Source of the DNA: Azospirillum sp. TSO22-1
Lineage (GTDB): Bacteria; Pseudomonadota; Alphaproteobacteria; Azospirillales; Azospirillaceae
Reading direction: 5' to 3'
Length of the DNA: 64,000 nucleotides
Assembly (NCBI RefSeq): GCF_003116015.1
Contig: NZ_LGQZ01000027.1
Span: forward strand, 158,484-222,483
The notes below the pieces were generated by a model. It was not told the origin of the DNA. It saw nothing but the letters and a program-made list of their open reading frames with translations, and searched no databases. Below are positions 1-9,707 of the stretch, piece after piece. Both the position numbers and the translations under genes were made by a program. The first letter of the stretch is position 1. Each line of letters opens with the position of its first letter.

Positions 1-1005
1 GATGGCCTCGACCTTGTCGGCGGTGAACTCGCCGCCGCGGTCCTCGCCCAGCAGGCCGACGGCGTCGGCGCGGCACTGGCGGCAGTGGCGCATCAGCTTC
101 AGGTCGCCCTCGCACTGGTCCTGCAGCGCCTTCAGTTCCTGCGCGGTGGGGCCGCGCTGGCCGGTCAGGCCGAAGTGGGTGCCGTGCGCCGGGTCGGAGA
201 TCAGCGGCATGATGTTGTGCAGGAAGGCGCCGCGCTCGCGCACCGCCTTGTTGACCTCGACGAGGTGCTGGTCGTTGACGCCGGGGATCATCACCGAGTT
301 GACCTTCACCAGGATGCCGGCCGAGGTCAGCGCCTCCAGGCCCTCCATCTGGCGCTCGTGCAGGATCTGCGCGGCGTCGCGGCCGGTCCAGCGCTTGTGG
401 TCGTAGAAGATCCAGGGGTAGATGCGCTCGCCGACCTCCGCATCGACCATGTTGATGGTGATCGTCACGTGGTCGATGTTCATGCCCTTGATGCGCTCGA
501 CGTGGTCGGGCAGCGCCAGGCCGTTGGTGGACAGGCAGAGCTTGATGTCCGGCGCCGACTTCGCAATGAGATCGAAGGTGCGGAAGGTGTTGTTGCCCTG
601 AGCGGCCAGGCTGTCGCCCGGGCCGGCGATGCCGACGACGGAGAGCTGCGGCACCTCCTGCGCCACCGCCAGCACCTTTTTGGCGGCCTGTTCGGGGGTG
701 AGCTTCTCCGACACCACGCCGGGGCGGCTCTCGTTCGAGCAGTCGTACTTGCGGTTGCAGTAGTTGCACTGGATGTTGCAGGCCGGCGCCACGGCGACGT
801 GCATGCGGGCGAAGTAGTGGTGCGCCTCCTCGCTGTAGCAGGGATGGTTCTTCACCTTCTCCCAGACGTCGGCGGGCAGGTCGCTCGGCCCCGACGACGA
901 GCCGCAGGACGACGACGCGCACCCGGATGCCCCCTTGGAGGTCAAGGCGGCGGACTTCAGCTCGCCCACGCCCAGGATGCCGTCCAGCGAAACCACGTTG
1001 CTCAT
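1..1005 (-). CDS. nifB: Nitrogenase cofactor biosynthesis protein NifB (3' end cut by window)
   Basis: Radical SAM enzyme that builds NifB-co, the Fe-S-C precursor of the nitrogenase FeMo cofactor, in the cytoplasm. The first 335 codons are present; the reading frame stays open to the window edge, so the C-terminus is missing. The radical SAM motif CxxxCxxC is seen as CNIQCNYC around residue 75, preceded by [19 protein letters not shown], typical of NifB. The N-terminus has a Ser/Cys/Gly-rich stretch (residues 25-40). The start ATG at 1005 has an AAGGAG ribosome site about 7 bases upstream. Transcription is predicted from a sigma-54 promoter at 1046-1060 with a NifA site at 1107-1122, so expression should follow NifA activity. 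The nifA gene lies about 2.7 kb upstream on the same strand. Identification is firm. Confidence 0.96.
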   Translation of the reverse strand, partial: MSNVVSLDGILGVGELKSAALTSKGASGCASSSCGSSSGPSDLPADVWEKVKNHPCYSEEAHHYFARMHVAVAPACNIQCNYCNRKYDCSNESRPGVVSEKLTPEQAAKKVLAVAQEVPQLSVVGIAGPGDSLAAQGNNTFRTFDLIAKSAPDIKLCLSTNGLALPDHVERIKGMNIDHVTITINMVDAEVGERIYPWIFYDHKRWTGRDAAQILHERQMEGLEALTSAGILVKVNSVMIPGVNDQHLVEVNKAVRERGAFLHNIMPLISDPAHGTHFGLTGQRGPTAQELKALQDQCEGDLKLMRHCRQCRADAVGLLGEDRGGEFTADKVEAI

Positions 1006-1045
1006 GACCAGCTCCTTGTCGCCCGTGTTGGACGGCTGGAGAAAA

Positions 1046-1060
1046 GCAAGGAGCGGGCCA
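1046..1060 (-). promoter_or_regulatory. Sigma-54 (-24/-12) promoter of nifB
   Basis: Read on the minus strand the sequence is TGGCCCG-CTCC-TTGC, matching the sigma-54 consensus TGGCACG-N4-TTGC at all but one base, with the required GG and GC at correct spacing. It lies about 40 bases before the nifB start and about 50 bases downstream of a NifA site, the usual geometry for NifA-activated promoters. Confidence 0.88.
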
Positions 1061-1106
1061 GAGTGGAATATTGTGTTATTTCAATTGGTTGCTTGATTTC
1101 GGCGCG

Positions 1107-1122
1107 TGTCGGCTATGCGACA
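1107..1122. promoter_or_regulatory. NifA upstream activator site (TGT-N10-ACA)
   Basis: The sequence TGTCGGCTATGCGACA is an exact TGT-N10-ACA match to the NifA binding consensus. Its centre is about 60 bases upstream of the -24/-12 element of nifB. It lies between the end of the LysR gene and nifB, so it can serve only nifB. Confidence 0.85.
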
Positions 1123-1156
1123 AAGCGACGGTGATGTCAGGGATGCGACACGGGTG

Positions 1157-2038
1157 TCAGGCCGTCGCCAGCGTCCGCAGCGCCGCGCGCGCCAGATCCA
1201 GCACCGGGTCGTGCGGCTGGCCCTGGCGCTGGATGATGGCGAGGCGGATGACCAGGGGCGGGTCCAGCGGCCGGGTTTCCATGCGGCCGGCGGCATCCGC
1301 GACGATGTCCGGCATCATGATGGAGGCGCCCAGCCCGGCCTCCACCATGGAGCGGATGGCGGTGAAGCTGCCGAGTTCCATGATCGGCTTCGGCCGGACG
1401 CCGCCGGCCTCGAACCACGCCGTGGTGGACAGGGCCACCCGGCTGCGCCGTTCGTCGAGGATGAGCGGGAAGCGGGCGACGTCCTGCGGCGTGACCGCGT
1501 CGGGAAGCGGCGTGCCCGCCGGGAAGACGGCGAGGGCGGCGTCCTGGCGCAGCAGCTCGACGTCCAGCCCGCGGTCGTCCACCGGCAGGGTGACCACCGC
1601 CAGATCGAAGTCGTTGGCCAGCAGGCGGCGGGCGATGTCCTCCGCGGTGCCGACGGCGACGGTGACCTCCAGGTCCGGGCGGGTGGCGCGCAGGCGCTTG
1701 AGCACCACCGGCAGCAGGTAGGTGGCGAACGACAGGCCCGCCCCCAGCCGCACCCGGCCGAGCGCGCCCTCGCGGTGGCGGCGCATCGCCTCCAGCGCGG
1801 CGTCGATCTCCGCGGCGATGCGGCGGGCGTGCACCACCAGCGTCTCCCCGGCCGCGGTCGGCGCGGTGCGGCGGCCGAGGCGTTCCAGCAGCGGCACGCC
1901 GGTGCGTGCCTCCAGCTCGCGGATCTGCAGGCTGATCGCCGGCTGCGTCAGGTTGAGCCGCCGCGCCGCGGCCGACAGGCTGCCGGTCTCGACCACCGCC
2001 AGGAAGGTGCGGAGCTGGTCCGGATTGAGGCTGCGCAT
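1157..2038 (-). CDS. LysR-family transcriptional regulator
   Basis: A 293-residue LysR-type regulator. The winged helix-turn-helix is at residues 5-65 (LRTFLAVVETGSLSAAARRL, then LTQPAISLQIRELE), followed by a periplasmic-binding-protein-like effector domain (about 90-290). The ligand is not predictable. It is divergent from a small DUF1127 gene at 2140, with an AT-rich gap holding a palindrome (2047-2065) suited to LysR binding, so it probably controls itself and that gene. It lies on the same strand as nifA and nifB and upstream of the nifB promoter, but nothing in the sequence shows that it regulates nif genes. Confidence 0.9.
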   Translation of the reverse strand: MRSLNPDQLRTFLAVVETGSLSAAARRLNLTQPAISLQIRELEARTGVPLLERLGRRTAPTAAGETLVVHARRIAAEIDAALEAMRRHREGALGRVRLGAGLSFATYLLPVVLKRLRATRPDLEVTVAVGTAEDIARRLLANDFDLAVVTLPVDDRGLDVELLRQDAALAVFPAGTPLPDAVTPQDVARFPLILDERRSRVALSTTAWFEAGGVRPKPIMELGSFTAIRSMVEAGLGASIMMPDIVADAAGRMETRPLDPPLVIRLAIIQRQGQPHDPVLDLARAALRTLATA

Positions 2039-2046
2039 GGCGTGAA

Positions 2047-2065
2047 CTTAAAGAATTTCTTTGAG
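2047..2065. promoter_or_regulatory. Palindromic operator between LysR and DUF1127 genes
   Basis: AAAGAA-T-TTCTTT (2050-2062) is a perfect 6+1+6 palindrome, and the outer CT/AG pairs at 2047-2048 and 2064-2065 also match. A T-N11-A pattern within a divergent LysR promoter is the classic arrangement for LysR binding. Assignment to this LysR protein is inference from position. Confidence 0.5.
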
Positions 2066-2139
2066 AAGATACAAGAAGTCCAAATTTGCCTTATGGAATG
2101 CGGCTTGGCAAGCTTCCTCCCGGCAGACAGGAGGACGCC

Positions 2140-2343
2140 ATGACCAGCACCCGTTTCCTTCCCAAGGCAAGCGCTCCGGCCACCCCGGCGTGGATCGCGG
2201 CGGCGGCGGCCACCCTGAAGGCCTGGGCCGGGCGTCGGCGGCAGCGCCGCGCCCTGGCGCTGCTCGACCAGCGGCTGCTCAAGGACGTCGGGCTGAGCGC
2301 CGAGGACGCGGCGGAGGAAAGCCGGAAGCCGTTCTGGCGCTGA
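2140..2343 (+). CDS. DUF1127 domain small protein
   Basis: A 67-residue basic protein ending in the DUF1127 signature (RALALLDQRLLKDVGLSAEDA, residues about 37-57), in which a short helix with conserved LxxLDxxxLxDxGL pattern is seen. Small DUF1127 proteins in alphaproteobacteria have been linked to RNA turnover and phosphate or stress responses, but the role of this one is unknown. The ATG at 2140 follows AGGAGG with a 4-6 base gap. Its stop codon abuts the stop of the convergent cyclase gene (2344). It is probably under control of the divergent LysR. Confidence 0.8.
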   Translation: MTSTRFLPKASAPATPAWIAAAAATLKAWAGRRRQRRALALLDQRLLKDVGLSAEDAAEESRKPFWR

Positions 2344-3234
2344 TCACGCCAGCTCGCAGCGGAACGCCGCGACGTGGTCCTGGCCGTCGTGCTCCGGCTC
2401 GGCGCCGAAGCCGATCAGGCCGGTGCCGACCAGCTTGGTGGAATCGCGCTTCAGCGCGACGGGCAGCGAATCGCCGCTGCGGACGAAGGTGCCGTTGGTC
2501 GAGTGGTCGGTGAGGATGAAGCTTTCGCGGCTGAAGTCGACCACCGCGTGCTGGCGCGAGGTACGGCGCGACAGGATGCGCAGCGCGCTGCTCTCCTCGC
2601 GGCCGACGCTCAGGCGGCGCTGCCCGGCGTCCACCGTGAAGACCGCGCCCCGGTAGGCGAGGTGCAGGGTCAGCCGGCTCTGCGCCGACAGCTCGGGGAG
2701 CGAGGACGCCGCCACCGTCAAGCTGTCGGTCGGCTCGTCCGCCACCTCGGCGAGGCAGAGCTGATGGATGCGCAGCGGCACCGTCTTGCCCTTGACCGAG
2801 ATGTTGTTGAGCAGCTTGGTGCGCCGCTTCAGGCCTTCGGAGACCAGCAGCACGAAATCCTCGGTGGCGAGGATCTCGCTGGGCTTGGCCAGCGCCTCGA
2901 CCCGGGCGCAGACGTTGCAGGCGTCGCCGTAGAGATCCTCGGTGCGCTGCACCACCGGGCCGAAGTGCAGGCCGACGCGCAGCTGCAGGCGGAAGGCCGC
3001 CTGACTCTCCACCATGGTGATGGCGGCCCAGCCGGCCTCCTCGGCGGTCGGGAAGGCGCCGAGCAGGCCGTCGCCGAGCATCTTGATGACCTGCCCGCGC
3101 TTGCCCTCGATCACCAGGCGCAGGTGGCGCAGCATCTTCTGCGTCAGCGCGGCGGCCTCGACGTTGCCCATTCGCTCGTAGAGCTGCGTGGAATCCGCGA
3201 TGTCCACGAACAGGATGGCGAGGGGAGTTTCCAT
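2344..3234 (-). CDS. Class III adenylate/guanylate cyclase with C-terminal FHA domain
   Basis: 296 residues. Residues 1-175 form a class III nucleotidyl cyclase catalytic domain: the first metal aspartate lies in FVDIADSTQLYE, the second in KMLGDGLLGAFP, and the transition-state Asn/Arg pair in GDACNVCARVEAL. Residues about 195-280 are a forkhead-associated domain with the phosphothreonine-binding signature GRE..S......SRRTSRQHA....D.STNGTF. All catalytic positions appear intact, so it probably makes cAMP (Lys in the substrate pocket favours ATP, an inference). FHA domains bind phosphothreonine peptides, so a Ser/Thr kinase partner is expected, but none is encoded in this window. It sits between nifA and nifB on the same strand. 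Confidence 0.88.
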   Translation of the reverse strand: METPLAILFVDIADSTQLYERMGNVEAAALTQKMLRHLRLVIEGKRGQVIKMLGDGLLGAFPTAEEAGWAAITMVESQAAFRLQLRVGLHFGPVVQRTEDLYGDACNVCARVEALAKPSEILATEDFVLLVSEGLKRRTKLLNNISVKGKTVPLRIHQLCLAEVADEPTDSLTVAASSLPELSAQSRLTLHLAYRGAVFTVDAGQRRLSVGREESSALRILSRRTSRQHAVVDFSRESFILTDHSTNGTFVRSGDSLPVALKRDSTKLVGTGLIGFGAEPEHDGQDHVAAFRCELA

Positions 3235-3321
3235 GCGGGGGCGCCGGTCGGCCTCGGGTGGGCATGCCTAGACGCTGAATAGCATGGAACGAGGCCGCCG
3301 GCCCAGGGGGAATGGCGGCGG

Positions 3322-3567
3322 TTACGCCGGTTGCCACGCCTTCAGCATGCCCTCCAGCTGTTCCTTCATGGCGAGCCGGCGGCGCTTCAGCGCCGCGAAG
3401 TGCTCGTCGGTGATCGGCAGGCCGTTCTCCTCGGCCGTCAGGATCTCCTTGTCGAGGGCGGCGTACTCGCCCTCCAGCGTGCGGAAGTTCTCGTTGGTGG
3501 CGCGGATCGACGCCAGCTTGCCGCGATATTCGGGGAATTCGCCTTCCAGGTCGTGACGTTGCAGCAT
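3322..3567 (-). CDS. DUF465 (YdcH-type) small protein
   Basis: An 81-residue, highly charged, helical protein. The pattern LEGEFPEYRGKLASI near the N-terminus and HFAALKRRRLAMKEQLEGML at the end are typical of DUF465/YdcH proteins, which are abundant in proteobacteria and of unknown function. The start at 3567 is chosen because of a GGAG site 9 bases upstream (GAAGGAGACC); a longer frame exists to 3651 but its extra 28 residues look non-coding. It lies directly downstream of nifA (102-base gap) and may be cotranscribed with it. Confidence 0.82.
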   Translation of the reverse strand: MLQRHDLEGEFPEYRGKLASIRATNENFRTLEGEYAALDKEILTAEENGLPITDEHFAALKRRRLAMKEQLEGMLKAWQPA

Positions 3568-3669
3568 GGCATGGTCTCCTTCGTTCGGACCTTGGATGGG
3601 TCGAGCGTAGGAGCCTCGCACAGCCGGATGCAACCGCACGGAGGTGGACATACGGTCGCAGGGCGGTGC

Positions 3670-5445
<1,776 letters not shown>

Positions 5446-5641
5446 GGGCGGCATCCTTTCACTACCCGCTACCCGGTTCCGCATATGCAATCACGGTGCC
5501 GCCGGCGAAACCCGTGCGTTTTCTGGGACCTTCGCCGCTCCTCCATGCGGGTACGGCATGGCACTGCCCGCCCGCGCGCCGTTCTGCCGCCTTCGTGTGC
5601 ACTGCTCGGAGGGACTGGCGCGTCGGCGTGCACTGTGATAA

Positions 5642-5661
5642 ATAACTGACTGGTCAGTTAT
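5642..5661. promoter_or_regulatory. TetR-family operator (autoregulatory)
   Basis: ATAACTGAC-TG-GTCAGTTAT is a 9-base inverted repeat with a two-base centre ending 14 bases before the tetR start. The size and the ACTGAC/GTCAGT arms are typical of TetR operators. Its position next to the ribosome site suggests that the adjacent TetR protein represses its own operon. Confidence 0.8.
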
Positions 5662-5675
5662 CAAATGAGGCCGCC

Positions 5676-6344
5676 ATGGCCGACGATCCGCTTCCCGAAT
5701 CCGGGACTCCGCCGCGCTGGCGCCGCCGCAAGGAGGCGCGCCCGCAGGAGATCGTCGCCGCCGCGCTGGACGTCTTCACCGAACGCGGCTTCGCGGCGAC
5801 GCGGCTGGAGGAGATCGCGGCGCGCGCCGGGATCAGCAAGGGCACGCTGTACCTGTACTTTCCGAACAAGGAGGAGCTGTTCAAGGCGGTGGTCCGCTCG
5901 GCCATCGTGCCGAACCTGGAGATGGCGGAGCATCTGCTGCACGACTTCCCCGGCCCCTCCATGGAGATCCTGGCGCAGTTGCTGGAGGGCATAGGCGGGC
6001 GGATCATGGCCACGAAGGTCGGCGGCATCCCCAAGCTGATGATCGCCGAGGCCGGCAACTTTCCCGACCTCGCCCGCTTCTACCTGGACGAGGTGATCAA
6101 CCGCGGCTTCCGCGTCATCGGCGCGGTGATCGAGCGCGGCGTCGCCCGCGGCGAGTTCCGCCCGGTGAACGTCGCCCACACGGTGCGGCTGGTGATCGCG
6201 CCGGTGCTGATGATCGCCGTCTGGCGCTCCTCCTTCGAGCCGGTGGAGGGCAAGCCGCTCGACGTCCGCGGCCTGCTCGCCGAGCACCTCGACCATCTGC
6301 GCCGGGCCTTGCAGCCGGAGGGCCCCGGGGGAGACGAAGCATGA
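5676..6344 (+). CDS. TetR-family repressor of the adjacent efflux operon
   Basis: 222 residues. The N-terminal TetR helix-turn-helix is at residues 20-65 (IVAAALDVFTERGFAATRLE, then IAARAGISKGTLYLYFPNKE); the rest is a ligand/dimer domain of the TetR_C type. The start ATG follows GAGG with a 5-base gap. It overlaps the next gene by ATGA, so regulator, HlyD protein and ABC subunits form one operon. The gene order resembles the enterobacterial cecR(ybiH)-ybhGFSR cluster, in which a TetR protein controls an HlyD/ABC-2 exporter. The inducer is unknown. Confidence 0.9.
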   Translation: MADDPLPESGTPPRWRRRKEARPQEIVAAALDVFTERGFAATRLEEIAARAGISKGTLYLYFPNKEELFKAVVRSAIVPNLEMAEHLLHDFPGPSMEILAQLLEGIGGRIMATKVGGIPKLMIAEAGNFPDLARFYLDEVINRGFRVIGAVIERGVARGEFRPVNVAHTVRLVIAPVLMIAVWRSSFEPVEGKPLDVRGLLAEHLDHLRRALQPEGPGGDEA

Positions 6345-7285
6345 GCTGGATCAGCGAGACGCTGGCGGCACTGGCCGTAACCTTGGGCCTGACGTCGGCG
6401 CCGGCCGGGCACCGGATCCAGGGCTACGTGGAGGGCGAGTACCTCCGCGTCGCCGGCCCCGTCGCCGCGACACTGGAGACGCTGGCCGTGGCGCGGGGGC
6501 AGACGGTGACGGCCGGCGCGCCGCTGTTTGCGCTCGACCGCACGGCGGCGCTGGCCGAGCGGGCCCGGCTGGCCGCGGCGGTGGCGCAGGCGCGCTCGCA
6601 GCTGGCCGACCTGCTGCTCGGCCGGCGGCCGGAGGAGCTGGCGGTGATCGAGGCGCAGAAGAATCAGGCCGAGGCCAGCCTGCGCTACACCGAATCCGAG
6701 CTGAAGCGGCAGGAGGAACTGGTGCGCGCCCGCGTCAGTTCGCCGGAGAAGCTGGAATCGGCGCGCAGCGCCTTCGAGCGCGACCGCGCCCGGTTGGCCG
6801 AGCTGACCGCGCAGCTCGCCGTCAGCCGTCTGCCGGCGCGGCCCGACCAGATCCAGGCGGCGCAGGGCGCCGTCGCCATGGCCGAGGCGGCGCTGGCGCA
6901 GCAGGAGCGGCGGCTGTCGGAGATGGCGCCCGCGGCGCCGGCCGACGCGTTGGTGGACGACACGCTGTACAACCCGGGGGAGTGGGTGCCGGCCGGCTCG
7001 CCGGTGGTGTCGCTGCTGCCGCCGGGGCGGGTGAAGGTGATCGCCTTCGTGCCGGAGCCGCTGATGGCGCGGGTGAAGCCCGGCGACCCCGTGGCGCTGC
7101 GTTGCGACGGCTGCCCGGCCGGGCTGGCGGCGCGGGTGACCTTCGTGGCGTCGCGGGCCGAGTACACGCCTCCGGTGATCTACAGCGTCGGCAGCCGCGA
7201 GAAGCTGGTCTTCCGCATCGAGGCGAAGCCGGAGGACGGGGTGGGGCTCAATCCGGGGCTGCCGGTGGACGTGGACCTGCCATGA
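6341..7285 (+). CDS. HlyD-family membrane fusion protein (YbhG-like)
   Basis: 314 residues. An N-terminal hydrophobic anchor/signal (residues 5-20) is followed by a biotinyl-lipoyl-like half (GYVEGEYLRVAGPVAATLET), a long coiled coil (about 85-190, rich in Ala, Glu, Gln, Arg), the second lipoyl half (DDTLYNPGEWVPAGSPV) and a beta-barrel. Such adaptors sit in the inner membrane and periplasm and link an ABC exporter to an outer-membrane channel. ATGA overlaps join it to tetR upstream and to the ATPase downstream. No outer-membrane channel gene is present here. Confidence 0.9.
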   Translation: MSWISETLAALAVTLGLTSAPAGHRIQGYVEGEYLRVAGPVAATLETLAVARGQTVTAGAPLFALDRTAALAERARLAAAVAQARSQLADLLLGRRPEELAVIEAQKNQAEASLRYTESELKRQEELVRARVSSPEKLESARSAFERDRARLAELTAQLAVSRLPARPDQIQAAQGAVAMAEAALAQQERRLSEMAPAAPADALVDDTLYNPGEWVPAGSPVVSLLPPGRVKVIAFVPEPLMARVKPGDPVALRCDGCPAGLAARVTFVASRAEYTPPVIYSVGSREKLVFRIEAKPEDGVGLNPGLPVDVDLP

Positions 7286-8208
7286 ACGCCGACCTCGCCA
7301 TCGACGTCCGCGGCCTTGTCAAGCGTTTCGGCGCCAAGACGGTGGTGGACGACTTTTCGATCCAGGTGGCGCGCGGCGAGATCTACGGCTTCCTCGGCCC
7401 CAACGGCTCGGGTAAGACGACGACCATCCGCATGCTGTGCGGCCTGCTCACCCCCGACGCCGGGGAGGGCACCTGCCTCGGCCTCGACATCCGCACGCAG
7501 AGCGCCGCCATCAAGCGGCAGGTCGGCTACATGACCCAGAAGTTCAGCTTCTGGGAGGACCTCAGCATCGCCGAGAACCTCGACTTCGTCGCCCGCATGT
7601 ACGGCATGCCGGACCGCAGGCGCCGCGTCGCCGAGGCGCTCGACCGGCTCGGCCTGACCAACCGGCGGAGCCAGCTGGCCGGTGATCTGTCGGGCGGCTG
7701 GAAGCAGCGGGTGGCGCTGGCCGCCTGCATCCTGCACGACCCCAAGCTGCTGCTGCTCGACGAGCCCACCGCCGGCGTCGATCCCAAGGCGCGCCGCGAG
7801 TTCTGGGACGAGATCCACGATCTGGCGCACGCCGGCCTGACCGTGCTGGTCAGCACCCACTACATGGACGAGGCCGAGCGCTGCCACCGCATCGCCTACA
7901 TCGCCTACGGCAAGCTGATGACCCGCGGCACGGTGGAGGAGGTGATCGCCGGCTCGCGCCTGCGCACCTGGGCAATCTCCGGCCCGGACGTCGGCCGCGT
8001 GGCGGACGACCTGGAGGGCAAGCCCGGCGTGGAGATGGTGGCGGTCTTCGGTGCCCGCCTGCACGTCAGCGGTACCGACGAGGCCGCGGTGCGGGCGGCG
8101 CTGGAGCCTTGGACGCGGACGCCGGGCGTCCAGGTGAGCGTGGTGGAGCCGACGCTGGAGGACGTCTTCATCCACCTGATGAACCAGAGCACGGACAACT
8201 TCCGATGA
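7282..8208 (+). CDS. ABC transporter ATP-binding protein (YbhF-like, single module)
   Basis: 308-residue ABC-2 type ATPase. Walker A GPNGSGKTT (about 39-47), Q-loop MTQKFSFWEDLS, signature LSGGWKQRVALA, Walker B LLLLDEPTAGVDP and switch His in VLVSTHYMDEAE are all intact. The C-terminal 80 residues form the usual accessory domain and end in EDVFIHLM, found in drug-export ATPases. The E. coli YbhF is a tandem two-module protein; this one has a single module. Start ATG at 7282 overlaps the hlyD stop (ATGA). Confidence 0.93.
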   Translation: MNADLAIDVRGLVKRFGAKTVVDDFSIQVARGEIYGFLGPNGSGKTTTIRMLCGLLTPDAGEGTCLGLDIRTQSAAIKRQVGYMTQKFSFWEDLSIAENLDFVARMYGMPDRRRRVAEALDRLGLTNRRSQLAGDLSGGWKQRVALAACILHDPKLLLLDEPTAGVDPKARREFWDEIHDLAHAGLTVLVSTHYMDEAERCHRIAYIAYGKLMTRGTVEEVIAGSRLRTWAISGPDVGRVADDLEGKPGVEMVAVFGARLHVSGTDEAAVRAALEPWTRTPGVQVSVVEPTLEDVFIHLMNQSTDNFR

Positions 8209-8216
8209 CGCGCGCA

Positions 8217-8317
8217 CTTGCCCCCACCCCCGACCCCTCCCCCGCTTCGCAGGGGAGGGGAGCACGCGGCGGAGTTCCCTCCCCTGCGCAGCGGGGGAGG
8301 GCTAGGGTGGGGGCAAG
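8217..8317. repeat. GC-rich inverted repeat element inside the efflux operon
   Basis: The element has 13-base terminal arms, CTTGCCCCCACCC (8217-8229) and GGGTGGGGGCAAG (8305-8317), and inner C-rich/G-rich arms (CCCTCCCC / GGGGAGGG types). It fills nearly the whole gap between the ATPase and permease genes. It belongs to the same family as the element at 24138-24196. The 3' flank supplies the CGGAGG ribosome site of the permease. Confidence 0.8.
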
Positions 8318-8335
8318 CGAGGGCGGAGGCGTTCC

Positions 8336-9478
8336 ATGCTGACCGGCACCCGCTTCTCCCCCCGCCGCTTCGTCGCGGTGATGGTGAAGGAGTTCATCCA
8401 GATGCGGCGGGACCGGCTGACCTTCGCCATGATGGTCGCCATCCCGATCATGCAGCTGATCCTGTTCGGCTTCGCCATCAACTCCGACCCCAAGCGCCTG
8501 CCGGCCGCCGTGCTGGCCGCCGACGAGGGGCCGTTCGCCCGCACGCTGGTCGCCGCCATGGCCAACTCCGGCTATTTCGCCATGACCCGCGCCGTCCGCT
8601 CCGAGGCCGAGCTGGACGAGCTGCTGTCCGAGGGCCGCGTGCAGTTCGCCGTCACCATCCCCGCCGGCTTCGGCCGCGACCTGCAGCGCGGCACCCGCCC
8701 GGTGCTGCTGGTGGAGGCCGACGCCACCGACCCGGCCGCCACCTCCAACGCGCTGGGCGCCCTCAACCAGATCGCCCGCAACGCGCTCGACCGCGACCTC
8801 AGCGGGCCGCTGGCGACTCTGCGCGCCACCCCCGACCCCGTCGAGCTGCGTGTCCACCGCCGCTACAACCCGGAGGGCATCACCCAGTACAACGTGGTGC
8901 CGGGGCTGATGGGGACGATCCTCACCATGACCATGGTGATGATGACGTCCCTGGCCGTCACCCGGGAACGCGAGCGCGGCACCATGGAGAACCTGCTGGC
9001 CATGCCGGTCCGCCCGTTCGAGGTGATGCTGGGCAAGATCCTGCCCTACATCGGCGTCGGCTACGTGCAGGTGGTGATCATCGTGGCGGCGGCGCGGCTG
9101 CTGTTCGGTGTGCCCGTCGTCGGCAGCCTGACGCTGCTGTCGGTGGTGATGATCCTGTTCATCGCCGCCAACCTGGCGGTCGGCTTCACCTTCTCGACGG
9201 TGGCGAAGAACCAGCTGCAGGCGATGCAGATGTCGTTCTTCTTCTTCCTGCCGTCGATGCTGCTGTCCGGCTTCATGTTCCCGTTCCGTGGCATGCCGGA
9301 GTGGGCGCAGGCGATCGGCGAGGTGCTGCCGCTGACGCACTTCCTGCGCATCGTCCGCGGCATCCTGCTGAAGGGCAACGGCCTGTCCGACATCCTGGGC
9401 GAGCTGGGGCCGCTGACCGCCTTTCTGGTGGTGGTCACGGTGATCGCGTTGAAGCGCTACCGCCAAACGCTGGACTGA
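8336..9478 (+). CDS. ABC-2 type permease (YbhS/YbhR-like)
   Basis: 380 residues. One N-terminal membrane segment (FAMMVAIPIMQLILFGFAIN, about 31-50), a periplasmic domain of about 130 residues, then five hydrophobic segments towards the C-terminus (starting at GLMGTILTMTMVMM and ending in LTAFLVVVTVIAL). This is the layout of ABC-2 exporters. Enterobacterial systems of this kind have two permeases; only one is seen here, so the channel may be a homodimer. Start ATG has CGGAGG six bases upstream. It is separated from the ATPase by the repeat at 8217-8317. Confidence 0.92.
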   Translation: MLTGTRFSPRRFVAVMVKEFIQMRRDRLTFAMMVAIPIMQLILFGFAINSDPKRLPAAVLAADEGPFARTLVAAMANSGYFAMTRAVRSEAELDELLSEGRVQFAVTIPAGFGRDLQRGTRPVLLVEADATDPAATSNALGALNQIARNALDRDLSGPLATLRATPDPVELRVHRRYNPEGITQYNVVPGLMGTILTMTMVMMTSLAVTRERERGTMENLLAMPVRPFEVMLGKILPYIGVGYVQVVIIVAAARLLFGVPVVGSLTLLSVVMILFIAANLAVGFTFSTVAKNQLQAMQMSFFFFLPSMLLSGFMFPFRGMPEWAQAIGEVLPLTHFLRIVRGILLKGNGLSDILGELGPLTAFLVVVTVIALKRYRQTLD

Positions 9479-9707
9479 GCGGGAATATTATGTCGGTGAT
9501 AACGCCCTGCGGGCGGGCGAATGCCATGATATGTCTTGAATAAGCTATATTTTTCGGGATAGTTTACAACTCCAAATTATCATTTCATCCTCGATTTTCA
9601 AGATGCGGCGTGACTGCACCGGAGCGATCTTCGCGTTCCGGGCGAGGGTCTTCTTTTGGCTTTCGCAGCGGATCTCTTGGGGGCGCCGACGGCAAGGGGA
9701 GGGTGGC
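9479..9707. other. AT-rich intergenic region before the patatin gene
   Basis: This 229-base gap is much richer in A and T than its surroundings. A weak promoter candidate is TTGAAT (9536-9541) followed 17 bases later by ATAGTT. A small hairpin CGCCCTGCGGGCG near 9503 could end transcription of the efflux operon. No open frame here looks coding. Confidence 0.4.

Noticed and set aside
85..1134. Open frame on the plus strand opposite nifB
   Set aside because: Shadow frame; the minus strand carries the NifB radical SAM motif and its promoter.
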